Shown one piece after another: positions 41,383 through 50,358 of a stretch of 64,000 nucleotides of DNA. This stretch comes from Deltaproteobacteria bacterium (GTDB taxonomy: Bacteria > Myxococcota_A > UBA9042 > DTJE01). The notes beneath the pieces were generated by a model. The model saw only the letters and a program-made list of their open reading frames with translations. It did not search any database and was not told the DNA's origin. Both the position numbers and the translations under genes were made by a program. Location of the stretch: NCBI GenBank assembly GCA_029547805.1, contig JAKPOP010000014.1, forward strand, positions 124,001 to 188,000, in the 5' to 3' direction. Within the stretch, counting starts at the first letter, position 1, and the number at the start of each line of letters is the position of its first letter.

Positions 41383-42510
41383 TCATGTCACGTAGCGCCC
41401 GTCTCGCATCAGAGGAAGCGTGTCGCCGTTGGCCAGGACCAGGTCCACGACCGGCACCTGGATGCGGGGCTGCAGGGAAGGCAGATAGACCCGATCGATG
41501 TGCACCACCGCTTCGGGGTTTCTGAAATCCCTGGGCCCCACCTGCCCCCCGAAGTGGTCGCTGCGTCCGAACGCGACATGCAGGCCCAGTTTCTCGTCCA
41601 GCAGGACCTTCCCGATGGGCTCGATGCCCATCTCGGCCAGGACTCCGAGTCCCAGTTCCGCCAGGTTGCCACAGGCCGGCTCCCGGGACAGGGCGTCCCG
41701 TTCCCGCGAGGCCACGGGGCCGTCCCCCTCGACGGAGACGGCCCGGTTTCCCTCCACCCGGTAGCGCACCACCTCCCCGTCCAGTTCCACCGGGAGGACC
41801 CCCTCGCTTCGGGAGGGTTCCTCTTCCCCTTCGTAAGGCACGATGTATGCCTCCCCCGACGGGAGGTTTCCCACCTGCCCCGGCTCCCGAAGCAGGCCGC
41901 TGCTGCGATGGGCCTTGCGGAATCGCAGGTCCAGCCGGAGGTCCGACGCCTCCCGGCCGTCCACCAGGAAATGGAGTCGGGCCTCGGTGGCCTCGTCCAG
42001 CAACCGGGCCAGCCGCTCCACCCGCCGGTGCACCTCCTCCAGGTCCAGGCGCAGGGCGGGCACCATCGCTTCCGTGAATCCCGGCAACGTGGCCCCCCGG
42101 AACCCGATTCGGGCCGCCAGCCGTTTCAAGGGAGCCGTGGCCGAGAAGCGGGTGGGGGCCAGCACCAGGGGCCGGGAAGCCAGGAGGTCCCAAAGGGGTC
42201 TGGTCGCCTCCGGGTCCAGTTCCCCGGCGGAACCGGGCATCCGTCGGGGGTCCAGGAGCCACGCAACCTCCGGAAGGTCGGCATTGTTGCGTCGGGCGTT
42301 CCGAATCCCGAAGATCCGGGCCTGGAAACGCCCTCCCTCCAGGGAGGCCACCCACCCAGCGGCCAGTTGTCGGAGCCCCTGCCAGGTCGGGGTGTCAGGG
42401 ACCGCCTCGTCCGGCAGGTCCACCAGCACCAGCACCGCTCCTTCCTCGGGGGACGGAAGGAAGACCCGTTGCAACAGCGCCTCCAGTTCGACACGGCTCA
42501 GGTTCTCCAC
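41383..42510 (-). CDS. M29-like aminopeptidase (thermophilic metalloprotease family)
   Basis: A 375-residue protein of the M29/aminopeptidase T relatives (COG2309-type), which remove N-terminal residues using two metals. The C-terminal half has the characteristic pattern: LPSGEAYIVPYEGEEE (metal Glu region), CGNLAELGLGVLAEM, GKVLLDEKLGLHVAFGRSDHFGG (metal Glu and His residues) and AVVHIDRVYL. The N-terminal half is a Rossmann-like domain. It lies 63 bases downstream of the large lipoprotein gene on the same strand. The normal M29 length is about 400 residues. The true substrate may not be a peptide, as many members are uncharacterised. Confidence 0.78.
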   Translation of the reverse strand: MENLSRVELEALLQRVFLPSPEEGAVLVLVDLPDEAVPDTPTWQGLRQLAAGWVASLEGGRFQARIFGIRNARRNNADLPEVAWLLDPRRMPGSAGELDPEATRPLWDLLASRPLVLAPTRFSATAPLKRLAARIGFRGATLPGFTEAMVPALRLDLEEVHRRVERLARLLDEATEARLHFLVDGREASDLRLDLRFRKAHRSSGLLREPGQVGNLPSGEAYIVPYEGEEEPSRSEGVLPVELDGEVVRYRVEGNRAVSVEGDGPVASRERDALSREPACGNLAELGLGVLAEMGIEPIGKVLLDEKLGLHVAFGRSDHFGGQVGPRDFRNPEAVVHIDRVYLPSLQPRIQVPVVDLVLANGDTLPLMRDGRYVT

Positions 42511-42573
42511 GTAAACCTCCCAGTCGGGGCCGTGGGATGAGCGGAAACCCGGGATATCGGGGGGCGCCCCGGG

Positions 42574-45459
42574 TCAGGGGCCCGTCCGGCAGGAGACCTG
42601 GTAGTCCCAGGCGGTGCCCGGCTCGCCGCCGATGACCCGGACCGTGAAGAAATCGGTCCGTCCCTTCACGAACAGACCCGAGACGCTCCCGCCTCCGGGG
42701 CCCGCGATCCCCCCGGGGTAGCGAGGGTTGCCCTCGTAGGAGGAATCGCCACGCCACCCCGTCGAGAGGACCAGGAGGCCGTCGGGATACTCGGCCAGGA
42801 ACATGTCCGGGATCGAGTAGGCATCGAACTGGAGGTCGAACACCGCCCCCTTGGGAATCATCGAGATGTCCCAGGTGTCCACGGTCCCCGAGGAGCCCCC
42901 GGACCCGGCGGCCTGCCAGGTGTTGCAGATGGTCAGGTCGTACTCCCGCTCCGGGACCTCGCCGATGACCACCATCGCAGTGCCGTCGGCCAGGTTCTGT
43001 CCGTCGGCCTGGGCCACGGCATAGACCCCGAAGGACCCCTCGGCGGCGAAGCGGTGGTAGATCGTCGTCCCGGCCTGGCCCGCCTGGACCGGCAGGACCT
43101 GCTGGCCCGAGGCGGTCTCGGACCCGTCCCCGAAGTTCCAGGACAGGGTCACGGCGCTCTGGCCCGCCGGGATCCCCACCACATCGATCTGGAACGGGTA
43201 CTCGCTTTCGGGGTCCCCGGAGAGGAAGGATGGCACGATGGTCAACTGGGTCCCGACCGTCACCGAGGCCCGGGCATCGGCCATCTGTTCCCCCGTGTCG
43301 GGCCGGATCACCTGGGCCGTCACGATGTAGGACCCCGGTGCGGTCCAGGCGTGGTCGATGGAGGTCCCCGCCTTTCCACCTGCCACGGCCTGGTCCTCTT
43401 CTCCGGTGGTCCCATCCCCAAAATCCCAGACAAAGCGGACCGTTGCCACCTCCGAGGGGATCCGGGTCGCCTGGAGGGTGAAGGGGTAGGTCTGTCCGAC
43501 CTGTCCGCCCTCGATCCGGGTCGGATCGATGGTCAGCGAGGTGTCCACGATCACCTCGACCTCGGGCATCTTGTCCGGGTCCCCCATTCCGTAGGGCAGC
43601 CCGACGACACCAAAGAAGTCGTCATAGACGCGAACGTTGAGGGCGTAGCGGCCGTCGTCCCCCTCCTTGGGCTTCCACTCCTGCTGGGCGATGCCGTCTT
43701 GGGGCATCGTGGTCTCGATCAGGGTCCGCATCGGGGGGGTCGGGTTGGCCTCGGTCGGTTCCGGGAAGGCCACGAAGACCGTCCGCAGGCCCCCGGCCCC
43801 GATGGCGTCGGCCCGCAACTGAACCACCTCGTCCACCGTGACCTTCCGGGGACTCGCCCGGAGCCTCGGTTTCGGGGAGTTCTTGAGCACCCGCTTGTAC
43901 TGGAACAGCACCACGTCGATGCTTCCCATCGAGGGCAGACCCAGGCGACGCAGCAGGCGGTTCACCGGGTCCAGCGTCTCCATGAGCGGCGAGAGGTCCG
44001 CCACGACCCCCGCATAGACGTTCCACTCGGGTCCCTTGTAGGACCGATCCGTCGGGTCGAAGGGGAGCGCCAGGGCCAGGTCCAGGCCCCCGAAGATCTT
44101 CAGGCTCACGGTCTTCGCCGCCAGGAGCTCCCAGTGGGCCAGGGTGATCGACTTGGCCAGGATGGCCCGGAAGAAGGGCTCCAGGGAGACCTTGAACTCG
44201 TTCTTCATCGCGCCGCTCGCTCCCCCCAGCGTGACGCCCTCGCCGGTGTCCTGGCGATCTCGGATGGGGTAGAAGCCCTGGCCCGCGTCGTAGCCAAAGC
44301 CGATCTTCACCTCGACCCCCTTGTCCACCTTGGGGCCGTTCAGTTTCAACTCCCCGGCGGCATAGGAGACCTTCAGTTCGAAGCCAAACTCGGGCTTCAC
44401 GCTGGGGGCGATCCCCACCGGGCCCAGCAGCGGGACGAAGGCGAAGGGGATCGTTGCCACCTCCTGGGAGCACTCCAGTTTGCCGGTCAGCCCCCCGGTC
44501 AGGGAGACCTCGCCGAGGGTCCCCACGATGGCCGCCTGGCCCCGGAGGTAGAACTCGAACTTCTCGACCGTGCTGGAGACCCAGCCTCTTGTGATCCGGA
44601 TCTCGACCACGGGCCAGAGCTCGAAGCGCTGCTCCAGCGAGAAGCCCGAGATCCCGACCTGGACCGTGCTGCCCTCGGTCTTGCACGTGAGGCCCGAGAG
44701 GGACAGCGGCGACCGGATCTCGCCATCTGCCGCCGCCGGCGTCTCCTCGGGAGCCTCTCGGGACCAGTCCCGGGAGGTCCGGGTCACCCGGACGCCATCG
44801 TCGTCCAGCACCCCCTCGAAAATGACTGGCCCGCCCTCCGCCACCACCGAGAGTTCCTCGAAGACCTCGGTCAGGCTCGCGGGGACCGTTTCGTAGGTCC
44901 CGCGACTGCTGCCCTCGTCCACCACGTCCACCACGCGGTCCAGCAACCCCCCGGTCCAGCCCCCGAACAGCACCGAGCCGACCCCGACGGCCTCGGTGGC
45001 CCCGGTCTTCCGCAGGGTGACCCAGGCCCGTTCCCGGTTCTCCGGGTCCGGGTAGGCGATGCCTTCGAGGGCGTCCCGGGGGACCACTACGGCGCCGGCG
45101 GCCATCTCGGCGATGGCCACGACCACGACCGTGGGCGGCAGGGTCCCGGCCTTCACGGTGATCGTGGCCGACCCCAGGTCTCCGGTCATCGCCGTGACGA
45201 GCCCCGAGTCGTCCACCGTTGCCACCTCGGGGGCGCTGGACTCGAAGGACAGGGCGACACCGTCCAGCACCCGACCGTTCCGGTCATGGACCTTCGCCTG
45301 GATCCGGGCCGTCTCGCCCGCCTCCCGGAACACCAGGAATCCCTCGGAGACGATCTCGATGTAGCCTTCGTCCGGTGGTGACGACGACCCGCAGCCCCCA
45401 AGAGTCGACAAGGCCCCAAGAGCCAGCACCACATGGACCCAGAAGGATCGGCCGGACAT
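42574..45459 (-). CDS. large lipoprotein with Ig-like (BIG2) and PKD domains
   Basis: About 961 residues. The lipobox is STLGGC near residue 22. Residues 40-130 form a BIG2-type Ig domain (VALSFESSAPEVATVDDSGLV then GSATITVKAG). The large middle (about 150-560) is beta-rich with no recognised family, including a Cys-containing stretch LTCKTEGSTVQVGISG. Two PKD-like domains follow (VRFVWDFGDGTTGEED and VTLSWNFGDGSETASG), then a unique C-terminal domain (YDLTICNTWQAAGSGG to YQVSCRTGP) with a likely disulfide. ATG 45459 is preferred over ATG 45486, which has no ribosome site. It is likely to be exposed at the cell surface, with a role in adhesion or binding; this is an inference from domain type. 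Confidence 0.8.
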   Translation of the reverse strand: MSGRSFWVHVVLALGALSTLGGCGSSSPPDEGYIEIVSEGFLVFREAGETARIQAKVHDRNGRVLDGVALSFESSAPEVATVDDSGLVTAMTGDLGSATITVKAGTLPPTVVVVAIAEMAAGAVVVPRDALEGIAYPDPENRERAWVTLRKTGATEAVGVGSVLFGGWTGGLLDRVVDVVDEGSSRGTYETVPASLTEVFEELSVVAEGGPVIFEGVLDDDGVRVTRTSRDWSREAPEETPAAADGEIRSPLSLSGLTCKTEGSTVQVGISGFSLEQRFELWPVVEIRITRGWVSSTVEKFEFYLRGQAAIVGTLGEVSLTGGLTGKLECSQEVATIPFAFVPLLGPVGIAPSVKPEFGFELKVSYAAGELKLNGPKVDKGVEVKIGFGYDAGQGFYPIRDRQDTGEGVTLGGASGAMKNEFKVSLEPFFRAILAKSITLAHWELLAAKTVSLKIFGGLDLALALPFDPTDRSYKGPEWNVYAGVVADLSPLMETLDPVNRLLRRLGLPSMGSIDVVLFQYKRVLKNSPKPRLRASPRKVTVDEVVQLRADAIGAGGLRTVFVAFPEPTEANPTPPMRTLIETTMPQDGIAQQEWKPKEGDDGRYALNVRVYDDFFGVVGLPYGMGDPDKMPEVEVIVDTSLTIDPTRIEGGQVGQTYPFTLQATRIPSEVATVRFVWDFGDGTTGEEDQAVAGGKAGTSIDHAWTAPGSYIVTAQVIRPDTGEQMADARASVTVGTQLTIVPSFLSGDPESEYPFQIDVVGIPAGQSAVTLSWNFGDGSETASGQQVLPVQAGQAGTTIYHRFAAEGSFGVYAVAQADGQNLADGTAMVVIGEVPEREYDLTICNTWQAAGSGGSSGTVDTWDISMIPKGAVFDLQFDAYSIPDMFLAEYPDGLLVLSTGWRGDSSYEGNPRYPGGIAGPGGGSVSGLFVKGRTDFFTVRVIGGEPGTAWDYQVSCRTGP

Positions 45460-45514
45460 CGCAGCCCCCGGTGATGGAGACCCCATTGGACACGGTTTTT
45501 AGCCGGATCGCAAG

Positions 45515-47047
45515 TCAGGACACGAAGAGTTTGTTGGTCTCGAAACTGGGCACGGAGGTCAGGTTCACCCCGAGGCGTCGCAGGGCCTTCTCGTCGCCGG
45601 GGCCGGGAATGTGCGTGAGGTGGACCTCGCAGCCTCGCAATCTCGGCAGTTGCTCCATCGCCAGACCCGCCGCCGGGTTCGTGGTGGCGCTGATGGACAG
45701 GGCGATCAGGGTCTCGTCGAGGCTCAGGCTCGGGAAGTCCCCACCAAAGACCTGTCGCTTCAGGCTTCCGATGGACTCCATCACGCTGGGGCTCAGGAGG
45801 TCCAGGCGGTCCGGCAGGCCGGCCAGGCGTTTCGCTGCATTGAGCACCAGGGCCGACGCGGCGTGCATCACCGGGGAGTTGCGGCCGGTGACCAGCGTCC
45901 CGTCCGGGAGCTGGATGGCCGCGCCCACAAAGACCCCCCGGTGGCCCTTGACCCCGGCGACCTGGGCCTCGTCGGCGGTCCGGTGGGCCTCCCGGACCAC
46001 GGCCCGGTCCTCGGGGTCGATGTCGTGTTCCTGCAGGAGCCGTTCGAGGCGCTGGACCGCCTCCTGGCTGCCGTTGCCGTTGGCGTGGTCGCAGGCGTAG
46101 CGGTAGTAGCGCCGCCGGATCTCCTCCCGGGCCGCCGTCCGGGCCGCATCGTCATCGATGATGGCGAACCCGGCCCGGTTGACCCCCATGTCCGTGGGCG
46201 ACTGGTAGAGCGACCGGTCCCCGCTGATCCGCTCGAGGATGCGCCGGAGCAGCGGGAAGGCCTCCACGTCCCGGTTGTAGTTCACCGCCGTGACCCCGTA
46301 GGCCTCCAGGTGGAAGGGGTCGATCACGTTGACGTCTCCCAGGTCCGCGGTGGCGGCCTCATAGGCCACGTTGACCGGGTGCCGGAGGGGGAGGTTCCAG
46401 ATGGGGAACGTCTCGAACTTGGCGTAGCCGGCCCGGTTCCCGCGACGATGCTCGTGGTAGACCTGGGACAGGCAGGTGCCCAGTTTGCCGCTGTTGGGTC
46501 CCGGAGCTGTCACCACCACCAGGGGTCGCTCGGTGGCGATCCAGGGATTGGCGCCGTAGCCGGCGTCGCTGACGGTCCGGTCCACATTGGCAGCGTAGTC
46601 GGCGATCGGGCGGTGGGTGTAGACCGGAACGCCACGTCGTTCCAGGCGCTCCCGGAAGGCGATGGCCGCCGGCTGGTCCTGGAAGCGGGTGATCACCACC
46701 GCCCGGACCAGCAGTTCCCACTCTCGGAGGTCGTCGATCAACTTGAAGGCGTCCGAGTCGTAGGTGATGCCGAAGTCCGCCCGGACCTTGCGTCGTTCGA
46801 TGTCCCCGGCGTGGATGCAGATCAGGATCTCGGCCTGGTCCCGGATCTTCTGGAGCATCCGCATTTTGACGTTGGGGTCGAAGCCCGGGAGCACCCGGGC
46901 GGCGTGGTAGTCGAAGAGGAGCTTGCCGCCGAACTCCAGGTAGAGTTTGTCGAACCGGGAGACTCGTTGCAGGATCGCCTCGGTCTGCTCTGCCAGGTAG
47001 CGGTCGTTGTCGAAGGCCCTGGGTCCGTGGACCACGGTCCGGTACAT
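45515..47047 (-). CDS. DUF1846 family protein
   Basis: A 510-residue cytoplasmic protein whose whole length matches the DUF1846 family, a conserved family of unknown function with a Rossmann-like nucleotide-binding N-terminal region. Recognisable stretches: KLYLEFGGKLLFDYHAARVLPGF, ILICIHAGDIERRKVRADFGI, RPLVVVTAPGPNSGKLGTCLSQVYHEHRRG (a phosphate-binding-like loop) and GVKGHRGVFVGAAIQLPDG. Start ATG 47047 has GGAAGG upstream; the frame extends to 47104, but the promoter at 47076-47104 overlaps that part. It borders the accessory region downstream. Confidence 0.88.
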   Translation of the reverse strand: MYRTVVHGPRAFDNDRYLAEQTEAILQRVSRFDKLYLEFGGKLLFDYHAARVLPGFDPNVKMRMLQKIRDQAEILICIHAGDIERRKVRADFGITYDSDAFKLIDDLREWELLVRAVVITRFQDQPAAIAFRERLERRGVPVYTHRPIADYAANVDRTVSDAGYGANPWIATERPLVVVTAPGPNSGKLGTCLSQVYHEHRRGNRAGYAKFETFPIWNLPLRHPVNVAYEAATADLGDVNVIDPFHLEAYGVTAVNYNRDVEAFPLLRRILERISGDRSLYQSPTDMGVNRAGFAIIDDDAARTAAREEIRRRYYRYACDHANGNGSQEAVQRLERLLQEHDIDPEDRAVVREAHRTADEAQVAGVKGHRGVFVGAAIQLPDGTLVTGRNSPVMHAASALVLNAAKRLAGLPDRLDLLSPSVMESIGSLKRQVFGGDFPSLSLDETLIALSISATTNPAAGLAMEQLPRLRGCEVHLTHIPGPGDEKALRRLGVNLTSVPSFETNKLFVS

Positions 47048-47075
47048 GGGGAGAATCCTTCCTTCGGCCCGATGC

Positions 47076-47104
47076 CTTCTATGCCGAACGGGGCGGCATT
47101 TCAA
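47076..47104 (-). promoter_or_regulatory. predicted promoter of the DUF1846 gene
   Basis: Minus strand TTGAAA (47104-47099), 17-base spacer, TAGAAG (47081-47076), 28 bases before ATG 47047. Confidence 0.55.
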
Positions 47105-48104
47105 GCCCGGGTGGGAGCGACTTCAAGGCCTCGAGCCTGCCGTTGCCGGGATGGGCCGCGCCTGGTCCATATGGAAACGGCCCGTACCTCGAATGCCGTC
47201 CGATGACTTTATCGAAAAATTCAAGGGTTCCGTTGCAACTGGGCGAACTGATGCCCTGGATTGCCGCCCGGGTCTCCACTCCCTCTCTGCCGTGCATCGC
47301 GGCCAACATGGAGCCCGATGGTTCGATGGCGCGGCACGTACGCCGGGAAAAGGCGGCTCGGTTGCGGTGGTTGCCTCCCGCAGTGCACCATGCAGCGTTT
47401 TTTCCCGTGTGGGGCCTAGATGGTGCCTGCGTTGTCCTGGAGAAGGACCCCGAAGAAGGGATGGGCCTGGCCCGGAGACTGGCGGCACTGGTCATTGAGG
47501 CCCGATCGGTTGCTCTGTTCTTCGTGCCTGGACCGGGCAAGCCTGTGATCCTGTCTCTGGACGGGCCTGGGGATCTCCTCCAACGGAAACCTGCGGCCGG
47601 GGATCACTCGATGGGGTGCCCTGATTGCCGAGCCAATTGCACAACCGTCTCCGGAAGCGATGATCCTCGGTTTTCATGGGGACGAAAGCCTTGGGGTGTC
47701 ACGGTTCGTTTCCTGCTCCGGCTGGCGAACCCCGTGCCGGGGGCAGTCCATCGGCCGAGCGATCTGCGGCTGTCGCTGCTCGATAACCATCGTCCTCCAG
47801 GGATCCGTCCTCCCTATCTTCATGCGGTCGAGCGGCTGGTGGGGGTTGCCCTAGGCCGAGCATTTGGGCGCGACCCGGACATTGTCCTTCGGGGAGCTGC
47901 GGAGGATTCCCCCAAGGAGCCTGTTCGTGTGGCACGCCGAAGACGGACGTTTAACGGGAAGAGAATGCCCCTCCGAGGGAACGTGAGGGACAGATCCCGC
48001 TGGGCCTGGTGGCTTCGACCCATGCCGCCGAAGAGGTGCTCTCTCCCTTTTTCTCTCTTCGCTATCGACCAGTTGGAGTTTTTCGAGGACCTGGGGTTTC
48101 CGGT

Positions 48105-48120
48105 AGTGTGCATGCACACT
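48105..48120. repeat. 16-base perfect palindrome
   Basis: AGTGTGCATGCACACT reads the same on both strands. It could be an operator relic or chance. Confidence 0.5.
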
Positions 48121-48333
48121 GTCGAGGCGGTAGACAGGGAAACCAGTCGTCCCCAGGAGGAATCAGCAGGCTCCCTTCGCCGGTCGTTACCGCCGGTTCC
48201 TTTGGACGAGGTGAGCATTGGTGACTACTCCCTACCGGCGACACCGACCTTCCTGGAAGGGGTCTACCCGGTCGTTCTGGGGGTTCCGGTTCTCTGGCTC
48301 ATTGACAATGCTCCGGCGTGCGCTCTGGAACTG

Positions 48334-48354
48334 GGACGTGCCACAGGCACGTCC
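48334..48354. repeat. perfect hairpin, 9-bp stem
   Basis: GGACGTGCC-ACA-GGCACGTCC. It lies 18 bases from a second hairpin, as in REP-type paired elements. Confidence 0.6.
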
Positions 48355-48372
48355 TCCCCTGCACTTCGTGTC

Positions 48373-48409
48373 GGGAGCCGGGGCCCCGCCTCCGGGGCAC
48401 CCGGCTCCC
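48373..48409. repeat. large double hairpin
   Basis: A 10-bp outer stem GGGAGCCGGG/CCCGGCTCCC and a 6-bp inner stem GCCCCG-CCTC-CGGGGC, with one bulged A. There is no T-run on either side, so it is more like a REP element than a terminator. Confidence 0.6.
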
Positions 48410-48529
48410 TCTCCAATGCCTTGCCCTGCTCGTTGTTCCTGTCCCATCTCTTTGGACCTCCTTCCGGGGGCTTCTTACCCCAGTTCCGTGTCCAAGGAAA
48501 TCGGGTGCAGGTCAAGATTTGTCCATGTA

Positions 48530-49205
48530 CAGGACATGGAACACCGGAAGGTGGAAGGTGACGTTACTCGGGAAGAGTTGCGGGCCTATTGCATGACGGG
48601 ACGCACGGGAGTCGACTGCATCGAGACCGGGGGGCCGGAGCCAGGGCGGGGTCGTGCCGGCGTGGTGTTGAACAAAATGCTGCAGGTGGTCGAGCAAACT
48701 CTGGGGTTCCTGCCCCAGAATGGCATCGTAATGAACGACGTGCTGGGAGACGTGGTCGGCGGAGGGTTCGCGATCCCGATGCGTGGGGGCCGGTTCTGCG
48801 AAATCCACATCATCGCGGGGTTCGATGTCGCTTCGACCTGCGCGGCCAATCACATTGTCAGAGCCGTGAGCAACAACGGCAGGACGGGGGCGCGACTTAA
48901 GGGGATTGTGGTCCATCGCGCCATCCCCGAAACAGGACTTTCCCTGCCCAGTCTTGAACGACTGGCGGCGCGGCTTGGCACCCGGGTCGTCGGTGTGCTT
49001 TCGAAAGACCCCCTGCTGATGCGTGCCTTGCCCTGGGTGCGACGGTTCTCGAGGGGTTTCCCGAGAGTCTCCGATGGCCCAGGCCTACCGGGCTCTGAGG
49101 GGCCGGATTGAGGCCGTGCGCCCCACTGATCTGGCCGCGCCGAGTCCCCTGACAAACGAGGAACTGTTTGCGTTCCTGTGCGACGAAGGGGCCTACGGCC
49201 AGCCT
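48530..49205 (+). pseudogene. remnant of a NifH/BchL-like Fe protein, cysteine ligands lost
   Basis: The frame that includes 48218-49111 contains unmistakable Fe-protein sequence: CIETGGPEPGRGRAG (NifH CVESGGPEPGVGCAG), MNDVLGDVVGGGFAIPMRGG (NifH YDVLGDVVCGGFAMPIR) and ERLAARLGTRVVGVLSKDPL. Both Fe-S cysteines are replaced, by Arg (CGT, 48653-48655) and Gly (GGC, 48758-48760), each one base away from a Cys codon. The C-terminal part (AQAYRALRGRIEAV to LTNEELFAFL, about 49075-49190) is in another frame, so a frameshift lies near 49050-49075. The N-terminal P-loop region is not visible upstream. It is therefore judged a decayed gene of the nitrogenase/protochlorophyllide-reductase Fe-protein family. 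No partner subunit gene is recognised nearby. Confidence 0.8.
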
Positions 49206-49278
49206 TCGAGCGACCCTGGGGGCGCCTCGATTCTGGAGTCCGGGCCTTGTGGACGGTTTGCGTCTTCTGCGGTGGCGG

Positions 49279-50358
49279 TCAATGGGCGAGGGAACGAAGG
49301 AGGCTTGAAACCGCTCGGGTTCTTTTCAACCAGGGCAACAGGTCCAGTCCATCCATTCCGATGGCCTCCCAACAGAAACAGGAACGCTGTTTGGATTCCA
49401 TCGCTTGCCGGACTTGTTGTGCGGTCGGGCCTCGCCAGAGGTTCTCCATCTCCTCTTCGGCGAGGTTCCCCAGCACTGATTCGGGCCGTCCATAGCATGC
49501 CAGTACCGTCCCATCCGGCATCAGCACCGCCGAGAGTGATGGAACCACGAGGCATCGAAAGTCTGTCGCCGCGGCCACCGGGTGTTCCAGGACCGACGGC
49601 AGCAGGGCGTAGTAGCGCCGCCGATACTCGGGCCATTGATTCCCAAGGGCTTTCAAGACACGCCGCAGTCGTGGCAGGTCCTCTGCTCGGAGCAGGACCC
49701 CATGGTCCCGGACTGGGTGAATGGAGTTGTTCATCGCCGCCTGGAGCACGACCCGATCGGCCCGTTGCCGCCAGCGGGCCACGATCGCAGGGATGTCCTC
49801 GAGGTTGTCGCGATGCAGGGTGACACGGATGATCAGCTGGGGATGCCGACCCTTCCGATGATGCAATCTTTCGACGGACGCCTCGATCTCTTGGAGCAGT
49901 CCTGGCCGGTTTCGAAAAGTGTCGTGGTCCTGTGGCCGAAGTCCGTCCACGCTCACGACCAAGAGGTCCAGCGAGGCCTGGACCAGTTCGTCCAAGTGCT
50001 CGGCAAGCCCTGCTCCCGAGGTTCCCAGGCTCACGAATTTGTCGGACCGTTTCAACAGAAGAAGAACATCCGGCAACTCCCGGAGCAGCAGAGGCTCGCC
50101 CCCAATCAACGATACCCAGCGAACACCCGATCTGGCCACTCGTCTTGCTAGTTCCAGGGGGTCCCGGCGCGGGCCGGACCGGGGCTTCATGTCACAATGG
50201 CGACAACGCAAGGGGCACTGTTCGACCACCGCCCATGTCAGTGCCAGAGGATGGCGCAACCAGCGGGTTCCCAGGAAGAGGTCGAATCCCCCATGGACGA
50301 GGGGAAGGCCCAGTCTCCGCAGGTCCCGAATGTCCAGTGTCCCACCCGCGATTCTCAT
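49279..50358 (-). CDS. radical SAM protein with SPASM/twitch-like C-terminus
   Basis: A 359-residue radical-SAM enzyme. The cluster motif CPLRCRHC (Cys48, 52, 55) binds the 4Fe-4S that cleaves SAM. LIGGEPLLLRELP is the GGE motif near 85. The C-terminal region has RCLVVPSLSAVLMPDGTVLACYG, a VLGNLAEEEMENLWRG stretch and CFCW, the layout of SPASM/twitch domains that bind an extra cluster. Such enzymes modify peptides, sugars or lipids. Its start overlaps the end of the PLP-enzyme gene as ATGA, so the two are coupled and probably act in one pathway. Confidence 0.85.
   Translation of the reverse strand: MRIAGGTLDIRDLRRLGLPLVHGGFDLFLGTRWLRHPLALTWAVVEQCPLRCRHCDMKPRSGPRRDPLELARRVARSGVRWVSLIGGEPLLLRELPDVLLLLKRSDKFVSLGTSGAGLAEHLDELVQASLDLLVVSVDGLRPQDHDTFRNRPGLLQEIEASVERLHHRKGRHPQLIIRVTLHRDNLEDIPAIVARWRQRADRVVLQAAMNNSIHPVRDHGVLLRAEDLPRLRRVLKALGNQWPEYRRRYYALLPSVLEHPVAAATDFRCLVVPSLSAVLMPDGTVLACYGRPESVLGNLAEEEMENLWRGPTAQQVRQAMESKQRSCFCWEAIGMDGLDLLPWLKRTRAVSSLLRSLAH

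Larger units (their letters stand above)
47105..48520. other. 1.4-kb region without intact genes, probably decayed
   Basis: Base composition is visibly less GC-extreme than in flanking genes. A long plus-strand frame (47143-48561) has no credible start context and reads partly protein-like (RRLAALVIEARSVALFFVPG, DLRLSLLDNHRPPG), partly as nonsense; other frames take over for short stretches. This is the look of an old coding region broken by indels. It also holds a 16-base palindrome and two strong hairpins, annotated separately. No function is assigned. Confidence 0.45.

Noticed and set aside
47143-48561. Long plus-strand open frame of 472 codons
   Set aside because: No ribosome site or promoter, protein-like only in patches, and its 3' part runs antiparallel in sense to the NifH-like frame. 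A stretch near 47640-47880 faintly recalls DUF169 proteins across two frames, but the match is too weak to annotate.
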